A stretch of DNA of 64,000 bases from Oceanobacter sp. (GTDB lineage Bacteria; Pseudomonadota; Gammaproteobacteria; Pseudomonadales; Oceanobacteraceae). Shown in pieces: positions 8,604 to 17,952 of this stretch. The stretch is from assembly GCA_002733645.1 (NCBI GenBank), contig NVWL01000001.1:124001-188000 (forward strand), written 5' to 3'. A program made the position numbers and the translations under genes. Under the pieces are notes generated by a model. That model made no database searches, was not told the DNA's origin, and saw only the letters and a list, made by a program, of their open reading frames with translations. Within the stretch, counting starts at the first letter, position 1; every line of letters begins with the position of its first letter.

Positions 8604-9704
8604 CTAGTCATCCGGTGTCGTCGCTTCAGTTAATTGTTCTGAAGACAGCTCGGATGTTTCTACCGCAGTATTTTCTAAGCCGGCGTCATTATTGACTGCT
8701 AGAGATGGTGATGGAGACGCGTCAGTTTGAGGTTGAGCATCAACACGAGCCCCCACCGTTGGTTGCCATAGCTGAGTTAGTTTCTCTAATAGGGCCTGTG
8801 CGTGTTCTGCATTGACGCCGCGTCGCCATAATAAAATAATGCTTTCGTCTTCGCCTAGTAGGTCAGCAATGATTTCGTCGCTTAAATCTCGTTGTTTAAG
8901 TAGCCAAGCTACGAGGGGCATCAGTCGCTGATATTGACGGCGGAAGAGCCGATCACACAAACTTTCAATCGTGATGTCGAAGCGTTCAGAGATGAGTCTG
9001 AGCGCATCTTGTTTTAGGCGATTGAGCTCTTCTTCTGAACGTTGACTGGCGGTAACCCCGCTTTGGCGTTGGTGGTAATCCACAAAAGCCTCCCGAGCTA
9101 ACGCTAAGTACGTCGGGTGTGTACCCTCCATGAGATCAATATGAATGAGCTCATTTTGTGCCATCACTGCGGAGTAACGTTGTGAGCGCTGATGACGTGT
9201 CTGGCAAAGTAGATTTAACATTCGCCCAGTATCCAGCCAGTGAGGCGGCGTATTACTGCGATAGTGGTGGTCACTGCTCCATGTATACACACTGGTGTCA
9301 GCAACTAAGCGTCTAATGACAGGTAACTGGTGCAGGTGAATCACTAAATCTTGTAGCCATGCAGGCTCATCGACCATCAGTACAGTACATTGCTCAGATA
9401 ATACTGGCTTCTTTGTCTCCCACACTTGGTTACTGAGCTCGATAAATGCTTCACGAATATCGTCAAATACCAGAGGCCAGTCGCGCTCGGAATGTAAGAC
9501 GCAGTGAATTTCATCGTCAAAAAAAGTGTATGCAAGTAATGTACAGCCGGGTAACTCGGCAAATAGTTTAATGGCGTAATCGTATTCAAAGACTGATTGA
9601 AAAATGGATTGATTACGCGCCCCTTTAAGGCCGAAATAATAGACGCCAGGGCCATGTAACGGGGTTTTAGCACTGGCGTTTGTCGCTGGTATCGTGTTTT
9701 CCAT
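8604..9704 (-). CDS. REP-associated tyrosine transposase-like protein with degenerate HUH motif
   Basis: The N-terminal half follows the IS200-like/RAYT pattern: GVYYFGLKGARNQSIFQ (RG.nrq.iF), a DYAIKLFAELPGCTLLAYTFFDDEIHCVLHS segment aligned with the usual A.v.MpNH.HLLl, and SSDHHYRSNTPPHWLDTGRML matching wSS.raylg...p.wldt..l. The usual His-x-His becomes EIH, so the first metal ligand appears lost. A C-terminal helical region and an acidic low-complexity tail follow. I chose ATG 9704, which has GAGGGT before it, over a longer frame to 9818; this gives 366 residues. It is likely domesticated (inference), and is divergent from yajQ. Confidence 0.65.
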   Translation of the reverse strand: MENTIPATNASAKTPLHGPGVYYFGLKGARNQSIFQSVFEYDYAIKLFAELPGCTLLAYTFFDDEIHCVLHSERDWPLVFDDIREAFIELSNQVWETKKPVLSEQCTVLMVDEPAWLQDLVIHLHQLPVIRRLVADTSVYTWSSDHHYRSNTPPHWLDTGRMLNLLCQTRHQRSQRYSAVMAQNELIHIDLMEGTHPTYLALAREAFVDYHQRQSGVTASQRSEEELNRLKQDALRLISERFDITIESLCDRLFRRQYQRLMPLVAWLLKQRDLSDEIIADLLGEDESIILLWRRGVNAEHAQALLEKLTQLWQPTVGARVDAQPQTDASPSPSLAVNNDAGLENTAVETSELSSEQLTEATTPDD

Positions 9705-9834
9705 GACACCCTCTGTGTTAAGAATCGATTCCTGATAGTTATAGACTAGTCGCTTCCTGAGCAGCTGCCAGCTGGATTTTTTGCATTCTGCGCGAGCAGA
9801 GGGTATACATTGGCCCAATAAATGGAGAGAAAAT

Positions 9835-10320
9835 ATGCCTTCTTTTGATGTTATTTCTGAAGTTGATAAACACGAAGCCCAAAATGCCGTTGATCAAGCG
9901 AACCGAGAACTAAGCACGCGGTTCGATTTTCGTGGTGTGAGTGCTAAATTTGAGTTGAAAGAATTTGTGGTCACAATGATCGCAGACAACAACACGCAGC
10001 TTGATCAGATGAAGTCGATGTTAATCGGCGCCATGATCAAACGCTCAATCAAAGCCAATTGTCTTGAGTTCTCTGCACCGCAAGGATCAGGCAAACAGGT
10101 AAAGATTGATGCCACGATGCGTCAGGGCATTGATAAAGACCTTGCTCGTATCATGGTGAAAATGATCAAAGACAGCAAAATTAAAGTTCAAGCCTCGATA
10201 CAAGGCGATATGGTTCGTGTACAGGGCAAAAAGCGAGATGACCTGCAGCAGGTAATGACCATGTTCCGCACCGATGAAAGCATTGATATGCCATTGGCGT
10301 TTAAGAACTTCAAAGACTGA
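9835..10320 (+). CDS. yajQ: YajQ family nucleotide-binding protein
   Basis: A 161-residue cytoplasmic protein beginning MPSFDVISEVDKHEAQNAV with the conserved ELSTRFDFRGVSAKFEL stretch and KIKVQASIQGDMVRVQGKKRDDLQ near the end. Family members bind nucleotides or tRNA/rRNA, and some bind cyclic-di-GMP (known for the family). ATG 9835 was chosen because GGAGAGA lies at 9824-9830 and the family start is MPSFD; a longer frame from 9781 is not supported. The stop overlaps the next gene as TGATG. Confidence 0.93.
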   Translation: MPSFDVISEVDKHEAQNAVDQANRELSTRFDFRGVSAKFELKEFVVTMIADNNTQLDQMKSMLIGAMIKRSIKANCLEFSAPQGSGKQVKIDATMRQGIDKDLARIMVKMIKDSKIKVQASIQGDMVRVQGKKRDDLQQVMTMFRTDESIDMPLAFKNFKD

Positions 10321-11684
10321 TGACTGATCAAACATCAGTCAGTTGGCGTGATGCCTTTCTGATATACACCCGCAAGCCAGTTGTCGTGATTAGTTTGTTG
10401 GGGTTCTCGGCAGGGCTGCCGTTTCTACTGGTGTTTTCTACGTTAACAGCTTGGCTGCGTGATGAAGGCGTCGAAAGAACTGCCATTGGATTTTTTGCCT
10501 GGGTCGGTCTGACCTACTCGATTAAAATCCTTTGGGCGCCCGTGGTCGACCGACTTAACATCCCCTTGTTTGGGAAGTCTTTAGGCCAGCGACGAAGTTG
10601 GATTGTATGTGGGCAGGTTGGTATAGGCGCTGGTTTGCTTTTGATGAGTTTGTTGCGCCCGCAGGATTCACTCATATTCATTGCTTTAGCCGCTTTGCTT
10701 GTGGCTTTTTCCTCTGCCACCCAAGATATCGCGCTAGATGCGTTTCGTATTGAGTCCGCACCGGACGAACAGCAAGGCGCGATGTCAGCGGCTTATATTT
10801 TTGGCTATCGCGTTGCTTTATTAGTGTCGGGGGCTGGTGCGTTTTATATTGCCGACTTAAACAATTGGTCGATGGCTTACTTGAGCATGGCTGCCTTGAT
10901 GGGTGTGTGTGTCTTAGTGACATTATGGTCAGACGAACCGACACATAAAACCCCCGAAGAACAGCGACGTATGGATGCCGAAATGGTGGATCAAGTGATG
11001 GGGCGACCTATGCACTTGGAATCTCGGCCTTTACTGCAACGCCATATACTAGGTGCCGTGATCTGCCCATTTTTAGAATTTATGCAGCGTTATGGCCGTT
11101 TTGCTTTTGTCGTCTTACTGTTTATTGCCGTATTTCGTTTAAGCGATATTGCGATGGGCGTGATGGCGAACCCGTTTTATTTAGACATGGGATACAGCAA
11201 GTCTGAGATAGCCAGCGTTGCCAAAGTATTTGGCTTCTTTATGACGATTTTAGGATCGGCTTTATGTGGTGTATTGATCGTAAAGCGAGGTATCTATCAA
11301 CAGTTAATGTTAGGTGCCGTGATGGTCGCGAGCACCAATCTTTTGTTCTCATTATTGGCTGGAATGCAGGGTGATACGCCTCCAGATTTAATGTGGTTGG
11401 GGATCGTGATCAGCGCTGATAACCTCAGTGGAGGTTTTGCCAGTACGGCTTTTGTAGCCTACTTATCGAGCCTGACTAATAAGAGTTATACGGCCACGCA
11501 ATACGCGCTATTTAGTTCTTTGATGACGTTACCGGGGAAATTTATTTCTGGCTTTTCAGGATGGGTGGTTGATACCAGTGGTTATTCAGAGTTCTTTGTG
11601 ATTGCCGCATTACTGGGTCTTCCTGCCATTATATTGGTAGTGATACTAATGCGGCATAAGTCATCCTCACCAGCGAGTCTATAG
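10320..11684 (+). CDS. ampG: AmpG-like muropeptide permease (MFS)
   Basis: A 454-residue major facilitator protein with about twelve or more hydrophobic segments. The start region YTRKPVVVISLLGFSAGLPFLLVFSTLTAWLRDEGV and WAPVVDRLNIP, with ATQDIALDAFRIE in TM4-5, are typical of AmpG, which imports GlcNAc-anhydro-muropeptides from the periplasm for recycling. This fits the Slt-type transglycosylase in the same window. Its ATG overlaps the yajQ stop by one base (TGATG), so the two are co-translated. The exact substrate is inferred from the family. Confidence 0.85.
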   Translation: MTDQTSVSWRDAFLIYTRKPVVVISLLGFSAGLPFLLVFSTLTAWLRDEGVERTAIGFFAWVGLTYSIKILWAPVVDRLNIPLFGKSLGQRRSWIVCGQVGIGAGLLLMSLLRPQDSLIFIALAALLVAFSSATQDIALDAFRIESAPDEQQGAMSAAYIFGYRVALLVSGAGAFYIADLNNWSMAYLSMAALMGVCVLVTLWSDEPTHKTPEEQRRMDAEMVDQVMGRPMHLESRPLLQRHILGAVICPFLEFMQRYGRFAFVVLLFIAVFRLSDIAMGVMANPFYLDMGYSKSEIASVAKVFGFFMTILGSALCGVLIVKRGIYQQLMLGAVMVASTNLLFSLLAGMQGDTPPDLMWLGIVISADNLSGGFASTAFVAYLSSLTNKSYTATQYALFSSLMTLPGKFISGFSGWVVDTSGYSEFFVIAALLGLPAIILVVILMRHKSSSPASL

Positions 11685-11915
11685 GCTCGCGTGTCACTCT
11701 TAGATTTTTTCTAGGCCATTATTTTTTTTAGTTTAGTTATTTTCTGGCCATAATTGACGAGCACAATTTTTCAGTGATTGTAGTCATGTGCTTTGAGGTA
11801 ATATTACCTTAAAAAACAGGTGCTTTTTTGCGGTTAAGTTGGCCGGATATGACAGGTTTGAGATGATTTGGATTGTTATATTCGCTGACATCAAACCTAT
11901 TAAAGAATAATAATT

Positions 11916-12770
11916 ATGAAAAAACTAACCATTGCAACGACGGGTGTATTACTCACTAGTTTTCTTACCGGCTGTGTTTATGACGCACCGGATCGCGCCG
12001 ACGTGACCTACGAGACAGACGATAATTTACCGCGCCATACGGTGTATCGACCAACGGATATGGCTTCAGTAACCTCACCTCTGCCAGTGGTTGCGTGGGG
12101 AGTGGGTGGCTGTACCTTACCGGGTACGTCCGTTGGCGTTTTTTTAGCGGAAATTACGGCGGCAGGGTATTTGGTGGTATCGGATAATAATCCGTTAGCT
12201 ACAAATCCAACAAATTCGGACATGATGCTGGAGACACTAGATTGGGCTGAAGCGCAAAACTCTGATCCTTCCAGTATTTACTACCGAAAATTAGATACCG
12301 AGAATATGGCCTTAATGGGACATTCTTGTGGTGGTTTGCAAGCCTTGCACTCAGGAGCAACGGACCCTCGTGTTGATACTGTGATTGCCGTAGGGTCTGG
12401 TATTTTCGAATCGGGTGGTCTTGGAGGGGCAAGCAAAGAGGATTTATTAACCTTACCCTCCACGCTTTGGATGAACGGTGGGCCTGAAGATATTGCCTAC
12501 CCTCAGGCGGAATCTGATTTTGCTGAAGTGCCTGCGTATGTCCCGGCGGTATGGGCAAACTATGATTTGACGGAGCGAGGCTCTGGGTTATTTGGTGCTC
12601 ATAACGGCACCTTGAATGATGAAGCTGGAGGTGAGTATGCGCGCGCTTCTATTTTATGGCTCGACTTTATGTTGAAAGGTAAATCAGACAACCAAGCACA
12701 ATTTATGCAGGACTCTTGTGGCTTGTGCAACGCCGATGTGAAGTGGACAGTGCAGTCTAAGCACTGGTAA
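11916..12770 (+). CDS. Lipoprotein alpha/beta-hydrolase
   Basis: A 284-residue secreted lipoprotein: the lipobox LTGC puts the lipidated Cys at 20. The alpha/beta-hydrolase nucleophile elbow GHSCGG carries S137, and H229 in GAHNGT is the likely catalytic histidine. The shape (HTVYRPTDM, PVVAWGVGGC, then the elbow) recalls dienelactone-hydrolase or polyester-hydrolase-like enzymes, but the substrate cannot be told. Extra cysteines (C66, C138, and the C268/C271 pair) may form disulfides. It stands alone and is followed by a clear terminator. Confidence 0.7.
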   Translation: MKKLTIATTGVLLTSFLTGCVYDAPDRADVTYETDDNLPRHTVYRPTDMASVTSPLPVVAWGVGGCTLPGTSVGVFLAEITAAGYLVVSDNNPLATNPTNSDMMLETLDWAEAQNSDPSSIYYRKLDTENMALMGHSCGGLQALHSGATDPRVDTVIAVGSGIFESGGLGGASKEDLLTLPSTLWMNGGPEDIAYPQAESDFAEVPAYVPAVWANYDLTERGSGLFGAHNGTLNDEAGGEYARASILWLDFMLKGKSDNQAQFMQDSCGLCNADVKWTVQSKHW

Positions 12771-12844
12771 TAGGGAAACCTTGGTAATTGCCGTAATTAG
12801 TACATAGTGCAGCATGCCGAGAATCCGCGCCGTCATGTCTGCTT

Positions 12845-12881
12845 AAAGCCCTCGTGATACATCTATCATGAGGGCTTTTTT
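12845..12881 (+). terminator. Rho-independent terminator after lipoprotein hydrolase
   Basis: Stem AAAGCCCTCGTGATA / TATCATGAGGGCTTT with one mismatch, followed by a run of T. It lies 75 bases after the hydrolase stop. Confidence 0.85.
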
Positions 12882-12969
12882 ATGACGTTACGAAAGGCGT
12901 ATTCAATGATGCATGGGAATACGTATTGAAAGCGTCATTATATTTGGTCATTGCAGGGTTATAGGTATA

Positions 12970-13008
12970 AAAAAGGAGCACTCAGCTATTAGCGGGTGCT
13001 CCTTTTTA
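12970..13008 (-). terminator. Rho-independent terminator after the porin/binding-protein operon
   Basis: Stem AAAAAGGAGCAC (from 12970) and GTGCTCCTTTTT (to 13007) around a 14-base loop. A/T tracts on both sides make it usable from either strand; it lies just downstream of the minus-strand gene ending at 13039. Confidence 0.8.
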
Positions 13009-13038
13009 GTCTGCAGCGTTCAATGAATAGAGCGAGAA

Positions 13039-13467
13039 TTACTCCGAGCTGAGCATAATATGCAGACCCTGAGGAATATTCGTGTCTGCGGTAAGATAGC
13101 CAATACTGCCTTTATTATTCCTTAAGTACACAAGCATCTCTTGCTCTGATTGAACTTCTTTTGGTTGCGTGAAGCGCCCTGTGAATTTCATTTGCGCCCA
13201 ATAAGATTGTATACGCTGCTCTGCCATACCAATGATCTTGGCATTAAAGAGGCTACGCGTATGGTTGTGAGGAGGCAGTGCCACTGGCTCTAAATTACGG
13301 CCAATGGAAGCCCCCATGAACAAGTTGCGAACCTGCTCTCTGGTTAGGTTGTCAGTGTGATCGTCGAGGTTAGCAACGATGATTATTTGGTTGCTAGCCA
13401 CTGTAGCGATGGTCTGCAAAGGGTTAAATACCAGTGCAATAACGCAAAAAAATAGGAGTTTTTTCAT
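13039..13467 (-). CDS. Small periplasmic PstS-like binding protein
   Basis: A 142-residue secreted protein with signal peptide MKKLLFFCVIALVFNPLQTIA. The body (LTREQVRNLFMGASIGRN, an NHTRSLFNAKIIGMAEQRIQSYWAQMKFTGR stretch, then NNKGSIGYL) matches one lobe of PstS/phosphate-type type 2 periplasmic binding proteins, seen in short proteins next to porins and diguanylate cyclases. ATG 13467 overlaps the porin stop as TGATG, which decides the start over an upstream in-frame ATG. Ligand is unknown; a sensory rather than transport role is plausible because no permease is present. Confidence 0.75.
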   Translation of the reverse strand: MKKLLFFCVIALVFNPLQTIATVASNQIIIVANLDDHTDNLTREQVRNLFMGASIGRNLEPVALPPHNHTRSLFNAKIIGMAEQRIQSYWAQMKFTGRFTQPKEVQSEQEMLVYLRNNKGSIGYLTADTNIPQGLHIMLSSE

Positions 13468-14681
13468 CAGAAAATCCACTCCCATGCTACCTGATAGAGG
13501 TAAGCGGACTCTTTAGATGACTGTCCTGAATTAACAAAAAAACCACTCGGGTTTCGAGACTCTTGGAATTTACTGACTTCCGCTTTAAGTGCCATATCTA
13601 GACGGAAATCCCAGCGCGTGCCTAACGTGTAGCTATCCAGCGTGCCGTTGGGGGTGGCTGTAAAGGCTTGATAGTAAGCGGCGGATAATTGATCAATGCC
13701 GGGATTTCCGATCGGCGTTGTTGGCAGCTCTATAACAGGCTCTATTTCGCTGTATTTACTGACGCTGTAAGTTGCATGAACCGTCCAATCGTTCCAGATA
13801 TAACCGGCCATAGCGTATGCACCAGTGACTTTAGGAGCAATCTCAAATCCGGTAACGGTTTGGATCCATTCTGCTTTATAAAACGAATTTAATCGGTCAT
13901 AGCTTAGTGATGCTTGAAGAGCATAGACATTGCCTGAGGACTCTAAACTTTGTGCACTTTCAATAAAGTTATTTTGGTATAGAGCTTCTCGTAGATCTTG
14001 GATCAGCGGAACAGTCGTGTCATTTTGGCCAGTATGGTACGACAAGCGCATTGATAAATTATTACTGTTAATCGTGGCAACGATACCGGCTAAATTAGAA
14101 ACCTTGGCATCGACATCTATCCGTGTACCAGCAAGGTAGATATCACCATCAAAGGTGCCGGAGTATATCTCAACGTTTAAGCCAACTTCAGAACCCGAGT
14201 GGTTATAACTCGCACTTGCACCATTAAAAGTGGAGAACAAGTAGTTGTTATACACTTGGACTGGGGCGGTCACCCATGGGTAGCTATAGCCAACATCTAT
14301 GCTGTCACTATAGATAAAAAAGGGCATTCTTAGTTTACCGGCGCGTAAATGCCAAGCACTGTCCGGGTGATAATTAAGATATAACCACTCTAGACCAGAG
14401 TTTCTGTCATCTCCTGCGTGAGCAATTAACTGACTGGTGAGAGAAAACTGATCGTTAAAGGTGTAGGTCGGTTGAATAGCAATCAATGATTGCTCAACGA
14501 TAGAAAGCTCGTCAGTGTACCCTTCGAATGTTCTAGAGTTATGGTCAAGATAACCAGCAACACCACGTGCAAAGCCCGAAATGTCTAGGTTTTCCGATAT
14601 TTCACTTGCTGCCGCTGCATGGCTGAACATTGTCGTTGCCAGTATGGCGGGGAGCAACACTATCCTGTGCTTGCTTATCAT
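13467..14681 (-). CDS. Putative outer-membrane porin-like protein
   Basis: About 404 residues. A signal peptide (MISKHRIVLLPAILATTMFSHAAAA) is followed by a barrel-like sequence of alternating residues: FARGVAGYL, AGDDRNSGLEWLYLNYH, LRAGKLRMPFFIYSDS, and a terminal aromatic ending AWEWIF. The combination of LRAGKLRMPFF and internal strands resembles carbohydrate or anion-selective porins, but the family is not certain. ATG 14681 gives a clean signal peptide; an upstream in-frame ATG would bury it. It precedes and overlaps the small binding protein gene by one base and is divergent from a GGDEF/EAL gene. Confidence 0.72.
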   Translation of the reverse strand: MISKHRIVLLPAILATTMFSHAAAASEISENLDISGFARGVAGYLDHNSRTFEGYTDELSIVEQSLIAIQPTYTFNDQFSLTSQLIAHAGDDRNSGLEWLYLNYHPDSAWHLRAGKLRMPFFIYSDSIDVGYSYPWVTAPVQVYNNYLFSTFNGASASYNHSGSEVGLNVEIYSGTFDGDIYLAGTRIDVDAKVSNLAGIVATINSNNLSMRLSYHTGQNDTTVPLIQDLREALYQNNFIESAQSLESSGNVYALQASLSYDRLNSFYKAEWIQTVTGFEIAPKVTGAYAMAGYIWNDWTVHATYSVSKYSEIEPVIELPTTPIGNPGIDQLSAAYYQAFTATPNGTLDSYTLGTRWDFRLDMALKAEVSKFQESRNPSGFFVNSGQSSKESAYLYQVAWEWIF

Positions 14682-14928
14682 TTTTATAATAGCCCCGGTT
14701 TTGTGTCTGAGGTCCGTTAAATACAAACCTCAGTTAGTATAGTTCTGACATCAATTGCTTTGATGGAAGAAGTTCCCACATTCTTCATTTGGCTTAATGT
14801 GTCATATTTTGGCTCAAAGTTGAAGGAATGACTTTATTTCCTTTTAATCATTTATGGATGAGATACTCAACTAAACTTGAGCTGGTACGATAACCTTCAT
14901 TTTATTGGAGTCACAAAAGAGGAAGTGC

Positions 14929-16992
14929 ATGCTGATTAAAAGCATAAGAACAGCAGTCATGCTTCTGAGCTTAGTGTCGATTGCTCTAGTAGCAACATCC
15001 GTTTTTTACTCGGCACTACGTGAGCACAGGGAGTTATATTCGCGGTATGTTGAAAGTGACCTAAAAGCATTATCTGACAATATGGCCAATGACTTGGTGG
15101 GGGTGTTAAGCCGCTCAGATTATTTTTTTGAACTGAAGCGCTACTTACTTAGCCTAGAGCCTTACGAAAATGTCATAGGCGCGGCGGTGTATGATAAAAA
15201 CTGGAACGTGCTTGAAGTCTATGCAGGACAGGCCTTATTAAATCGAGATGCGCCGGAACCTGTGAATTTTTCTGACTGGAAAATACATCATCAAGGTGTG
15301 CACCGTGTTGACGAAAACTTAGCAGCGGTTAAACGCATTGGAGAGTCTTCGTTGGTGATAGGGTATCTTGTACTTATTATTGATTTAGAAGGACCTTTGC
15401 ATACCAGCACTTGGAACTTAGCAACTCGCATCTTGCCTGTGGCTATTGCTGTGATATTGGTGCTCGTGGGCCTCTTCTATGCGTTAGCGAGCCGGTGGTT
15501 ATGGCCTTTAACACAGCTTTCGCAATTTGCTCGTACAGTTCAAGAAACCAAAGATTACTCACTTAAATTTCCTGTATACGGTAAATACGAAGTCTCTTCG
15601 CTGTCCAAAGATATCAATAACATGATGGATGCCATTCGTATTGAATCTGACATCAATCAAGAATATGTGGAACTGCTTGAGCAGCGCCGCGAAGAAATGG
15701 AGTATCTGGCCAACTATGACAGCCTCACACGTCTGCTGAATCGACAAAGTTTTATGCTCATGCTTGAGCGCTCCTTGGATGCTGCTAAAGACCAGGGGGG
15801 TGATCTTGCTGTTATGTTTGTCGATCTTGATGGTTTTAAAGAAGTTAATGACACCCTAGGCCACGAAGTTGGTGATCGACTTCTGGTGGAAGTCGCTGCT
15901 CGCTTAAAGTCTTACGTGCCACGTAAAGACGTTGTGTGTCGGCATGGTGGTGATGAATTTTTAGTGCTTTGCCAAGAGTCAGATCAAGCCTTGGTTCAGC
16001 TGGCCGAGAATATTGTTAATGGGCTGAAACAGATCTTTTTAATAAACTCGTGGGAAGTACGAGTAGGTGCAAGTGTGGGAATTGCGAGTGCCTCGGACAG
16101 TGAGTTTGATACTCAAGACACCATTCGTAACGCCGACGTTGCAATGTACGCGGCCAAGAAGGCGGGGAAGTCACGTTACAGCTTTTTTGAACGTGAAATG
16201 TTGATAGATCACCAGCGTAAGATTGATATAGCCAACGCCATCGTCCCCGGTATAGAGCGCAACGAGTTTTATATCTACTACCAGCCGAAAGTAAACGCCG
16301 CAGGAAAAATTCAAGGTGTTGAAGCGCTCATTCGGTGGCAGAGTGAAGCGCTGGGGTGTGTCTCACCTTCGGACTTTATTCCAATTGCTGAACAGTCAGG
16401 AAAAATTTCTAGCTTGACCGAATGGGTGATAGAGCACGTATGCAATGATGTGAAACTGTATTTTCAAACACTAAACGAGCCGGTGCTCGTATCAGTGAAT
16501 CTCTCCGCCTACGATCTTAAACGCTATCAATTTACCGACTTTATCAAATCGACGTTTGAGAAATCAGGCGTTCGCCCAGATTTAATTGAGTTTGAAGTCA
16601 CTGAACATGCTTATCTCGATAACTTCGATATGGCCAATCAGTTCTTTGAGTATGTGTCAGCACTGGGTTGTCGTGTGGCACTGGATGATTTCGGAACGGG
16701 TTACTCGTCATTGAGTTACCTCACGCGGATCCCCATTGATTTGATCAAAATTGATAAGCAATTTGTGGAAAATATCGGCTCAACAGCACGAGACGATGCA
16801 CTTGTGTTAACCATTATTGAGATGTCGAAACGCCTAGGGATGGAGTTGTGCGCTGAAGGTGTCGAGACAAATGATCAGTACAACTTCTTGAAAATGCATG
16901 GTTGTAACATGATGCAAGGTTACTTATTTGCTAAGCCAATGAAACTCGGCGATTTGAGTAAGTACCTAGAGCAAAGCGAGATCAGGGCGTGA
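14929..16992 (+). CDS. Membrane GGDEF-EAL cyclic-di-GMP signalling protein
   Basis: A 687-residue inner-membrane protein with two transmembrane segments (near residues 8-28 and about 168-190) bracketing a periplasmic sensor, a HAMP-like linker (QFARTVQETKDYS), a GGDEF domain starting at LANYDSLTRLLNR with intact HGGDEF signature, and an EAL domain with GVEALIRW, NLSAYDL and DDFGTGYSSLSYL. Both synthesis and breakdown of cyclic-di-GMP are possible from the motifs. AGAGGAAG at 14918-14925 supports ATG 14929; a TTG at 14905 is less likely. It is divergent from the porin/binding-protein pair, whose periplasmic protein could feed its sensor (inference). Confidence 0.93.
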   Translation: MLIKSIRTAVMLLSLVSIALVATSVFYSALREHRELYSRYVESDLKALSDNMANDLVGVLSRSDYFFELKRYLLSLEPYENVIGAAVYDKNWNVLEVYAGQALLNRDAPEPVNFSDWKIHHQGVHRVDENLAAVKRIGESSLVIGYLVLIIDLEGPLHTSTWNLATRILPVAIAVILVLVGLFYALASRWLWPLTQLSQFARTVQETKDYSLKFPVYGKYEVSSLSKDINNMMDAIRIESDINQEYVELLEQRREEMEYLANYDSLTRLLNRQSFMLMLERSLDAAKDQGGDLAVMFVDLDGFKEVNDTLGHEVGDRLLVEVAARLKSYVPRKDVVCRHGGDEFLVLCQESDQALVQLAENIVNGLKQIFLINSWEVRVGASVGIASASDSEFDTQDTIRNADVAMYAAKKAGKSRYSFFEREMLIDHQRKIDIANAIVPGIERNEFYIYYQPKVNAAGKIQGVEALIRWQSEALGCVSPSDFIPIAEQSGKISSLTEWVIEHVCNDVKLYFQTLNEPVLVSVNLSAYDLKRYQFTDFIKSTFEKSGVRPDLIEFEVTEHAYLDNFDMANQFFEYVSALGCRVALDDFGTGYSSLSYLTRIPIDLIKIDKQFVENIGSTARDDALVLTIIEMSKRLGMELCAEGVETNDQYNFLKMHGCNMMQGYLFAKPMKLGDLSKYLEQSEIRA

Positions 16993-17016
16993 TCTCGCTA
17001 GGGTTATAAATACATC

Positions 17017-17952
17017 CTACCCAAGAGACGTATCCAGAATCATCATTAAGGCAAACCCTATCATTAGACCCATGGTGGCCACAGTTTGATGGCCATTACG
17101 ATGTGTTTCAGGAATTACCTCGTGTGATACCACAAAAATCATAGCGCCTGCGGCCAAGCCTAACCCCATTGGATAGGCGAACATTAAACCACCGCCCAAG
17201 CCAAGGCCGATAAGTGCGCCGATTGGTTCTAGTAAACCACTTGCTGCAGCGACGCCCGTCGCTAATATGTTTGAAAACCCTGCCGCACGAAGCGTTAAAG
17301 CAACGGCCAAACCTTCCGGAATATCTTGCAAGGCTATGGCAGTCGCTAAAGGAATACCAACGGTCAAGTCTCCCCCGGCAAAACTAACGCCTATGGCCAT
17401 GCCTTCGGGTAAATTATGAAGCGCGATGGCGAACACAAATAACCAAGCTCGGTTGCAGCGTTCGTATCCAGGGCCGCAAGGGCCAGTTCTTACATGTTCA
17501 TGCGGTGTGAATTGATCCAGTCCAAGCATTAAAAATGCGCCCATGATCAACCCAAATACAACCAGTAAGCCTCCTTGAAACGCGTTATCCATTAGCTCTG
17601 TACCGGCTTCAATACCGGGCAGAATTAAAGAAAAGGCCGCTGCAGCTAACATCATTCCTGCGGCAAAGCCGAGCATGCCATCTTCAAGTGAGCGTGGTAT
17701 GGAGCGAAACACTAAAGCGGGGAGAGCGCCAATCGCCGTTGCCGCAAAGCCTGCTAAACCACCAAGCAATGCAAAACGCAGAAATTGCGCATCTGGGCCT
17801 TGCGTTACGTGAACAATACTTTGGCCCACTAAAAACAACACGACTAAAGAAGCTGAGAGTAAGCCAGCAGTAATGGCTGGGTGCTCTTCGGCGTGGGTGC
17901 GTAAAAGGTTGACCCAGCTTAGTTCTTGAGAAGAGATGTTGTGTGTGTTCAT
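17017..17952 (-). CDS. ZIP-family divalent metal transporter
   Basis: A 311-residue inner-membrane protein with about eight hydrophobic segments. The paired metal-site motifs are visible: HNLPEGMAIGV in TM4 and QDIPEGLAVAL in TM5 (one His replaced by Gln), with VSHEVIPETHRNGH in the region before the last segment. ZIP proteins import zinc, iron or manganese. An insertion with CGPGYERC between TM3 and TM4 may form a disulfide or bind metal. It stands alone, convergent with the GGDEF/EAL gene. Confidence 0.9.
   Translation of the reverse strand: MNTHNISSQELSWVNLLRTHAEEHPAITAGLLSASLVVLFLVGQSIVHVTQGPDAQFLRFALLGGLAGFAATAIGALPALVFRSIPRSLEDGMLGFAAGMMLAAAAFSLILPGIEAGTELMDNAFQGGLLVVFGLIMGAFLMLGLDQFTPHEHVRTGPCGPGYERCNRAWLFVFAIALHNLPEGMAIGVSFAGGDLTVGIPLATAIALQDIPEGLAVALTLRAAGFSNILATGVAAASGLLEPIGALIGLGLGGGLMFAYPMGLGLAAGAMIFVVSHEVIPETHRNGHQTVATMGLMIGFALMMILDTSLG

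Noticed and set aside
9704-9834. Continuation of the RAYT-like gene up to 9818
   Set aside because: The longer frame runs into the yajQ promoter region; ATG 9704 has a good ribosome binding site.
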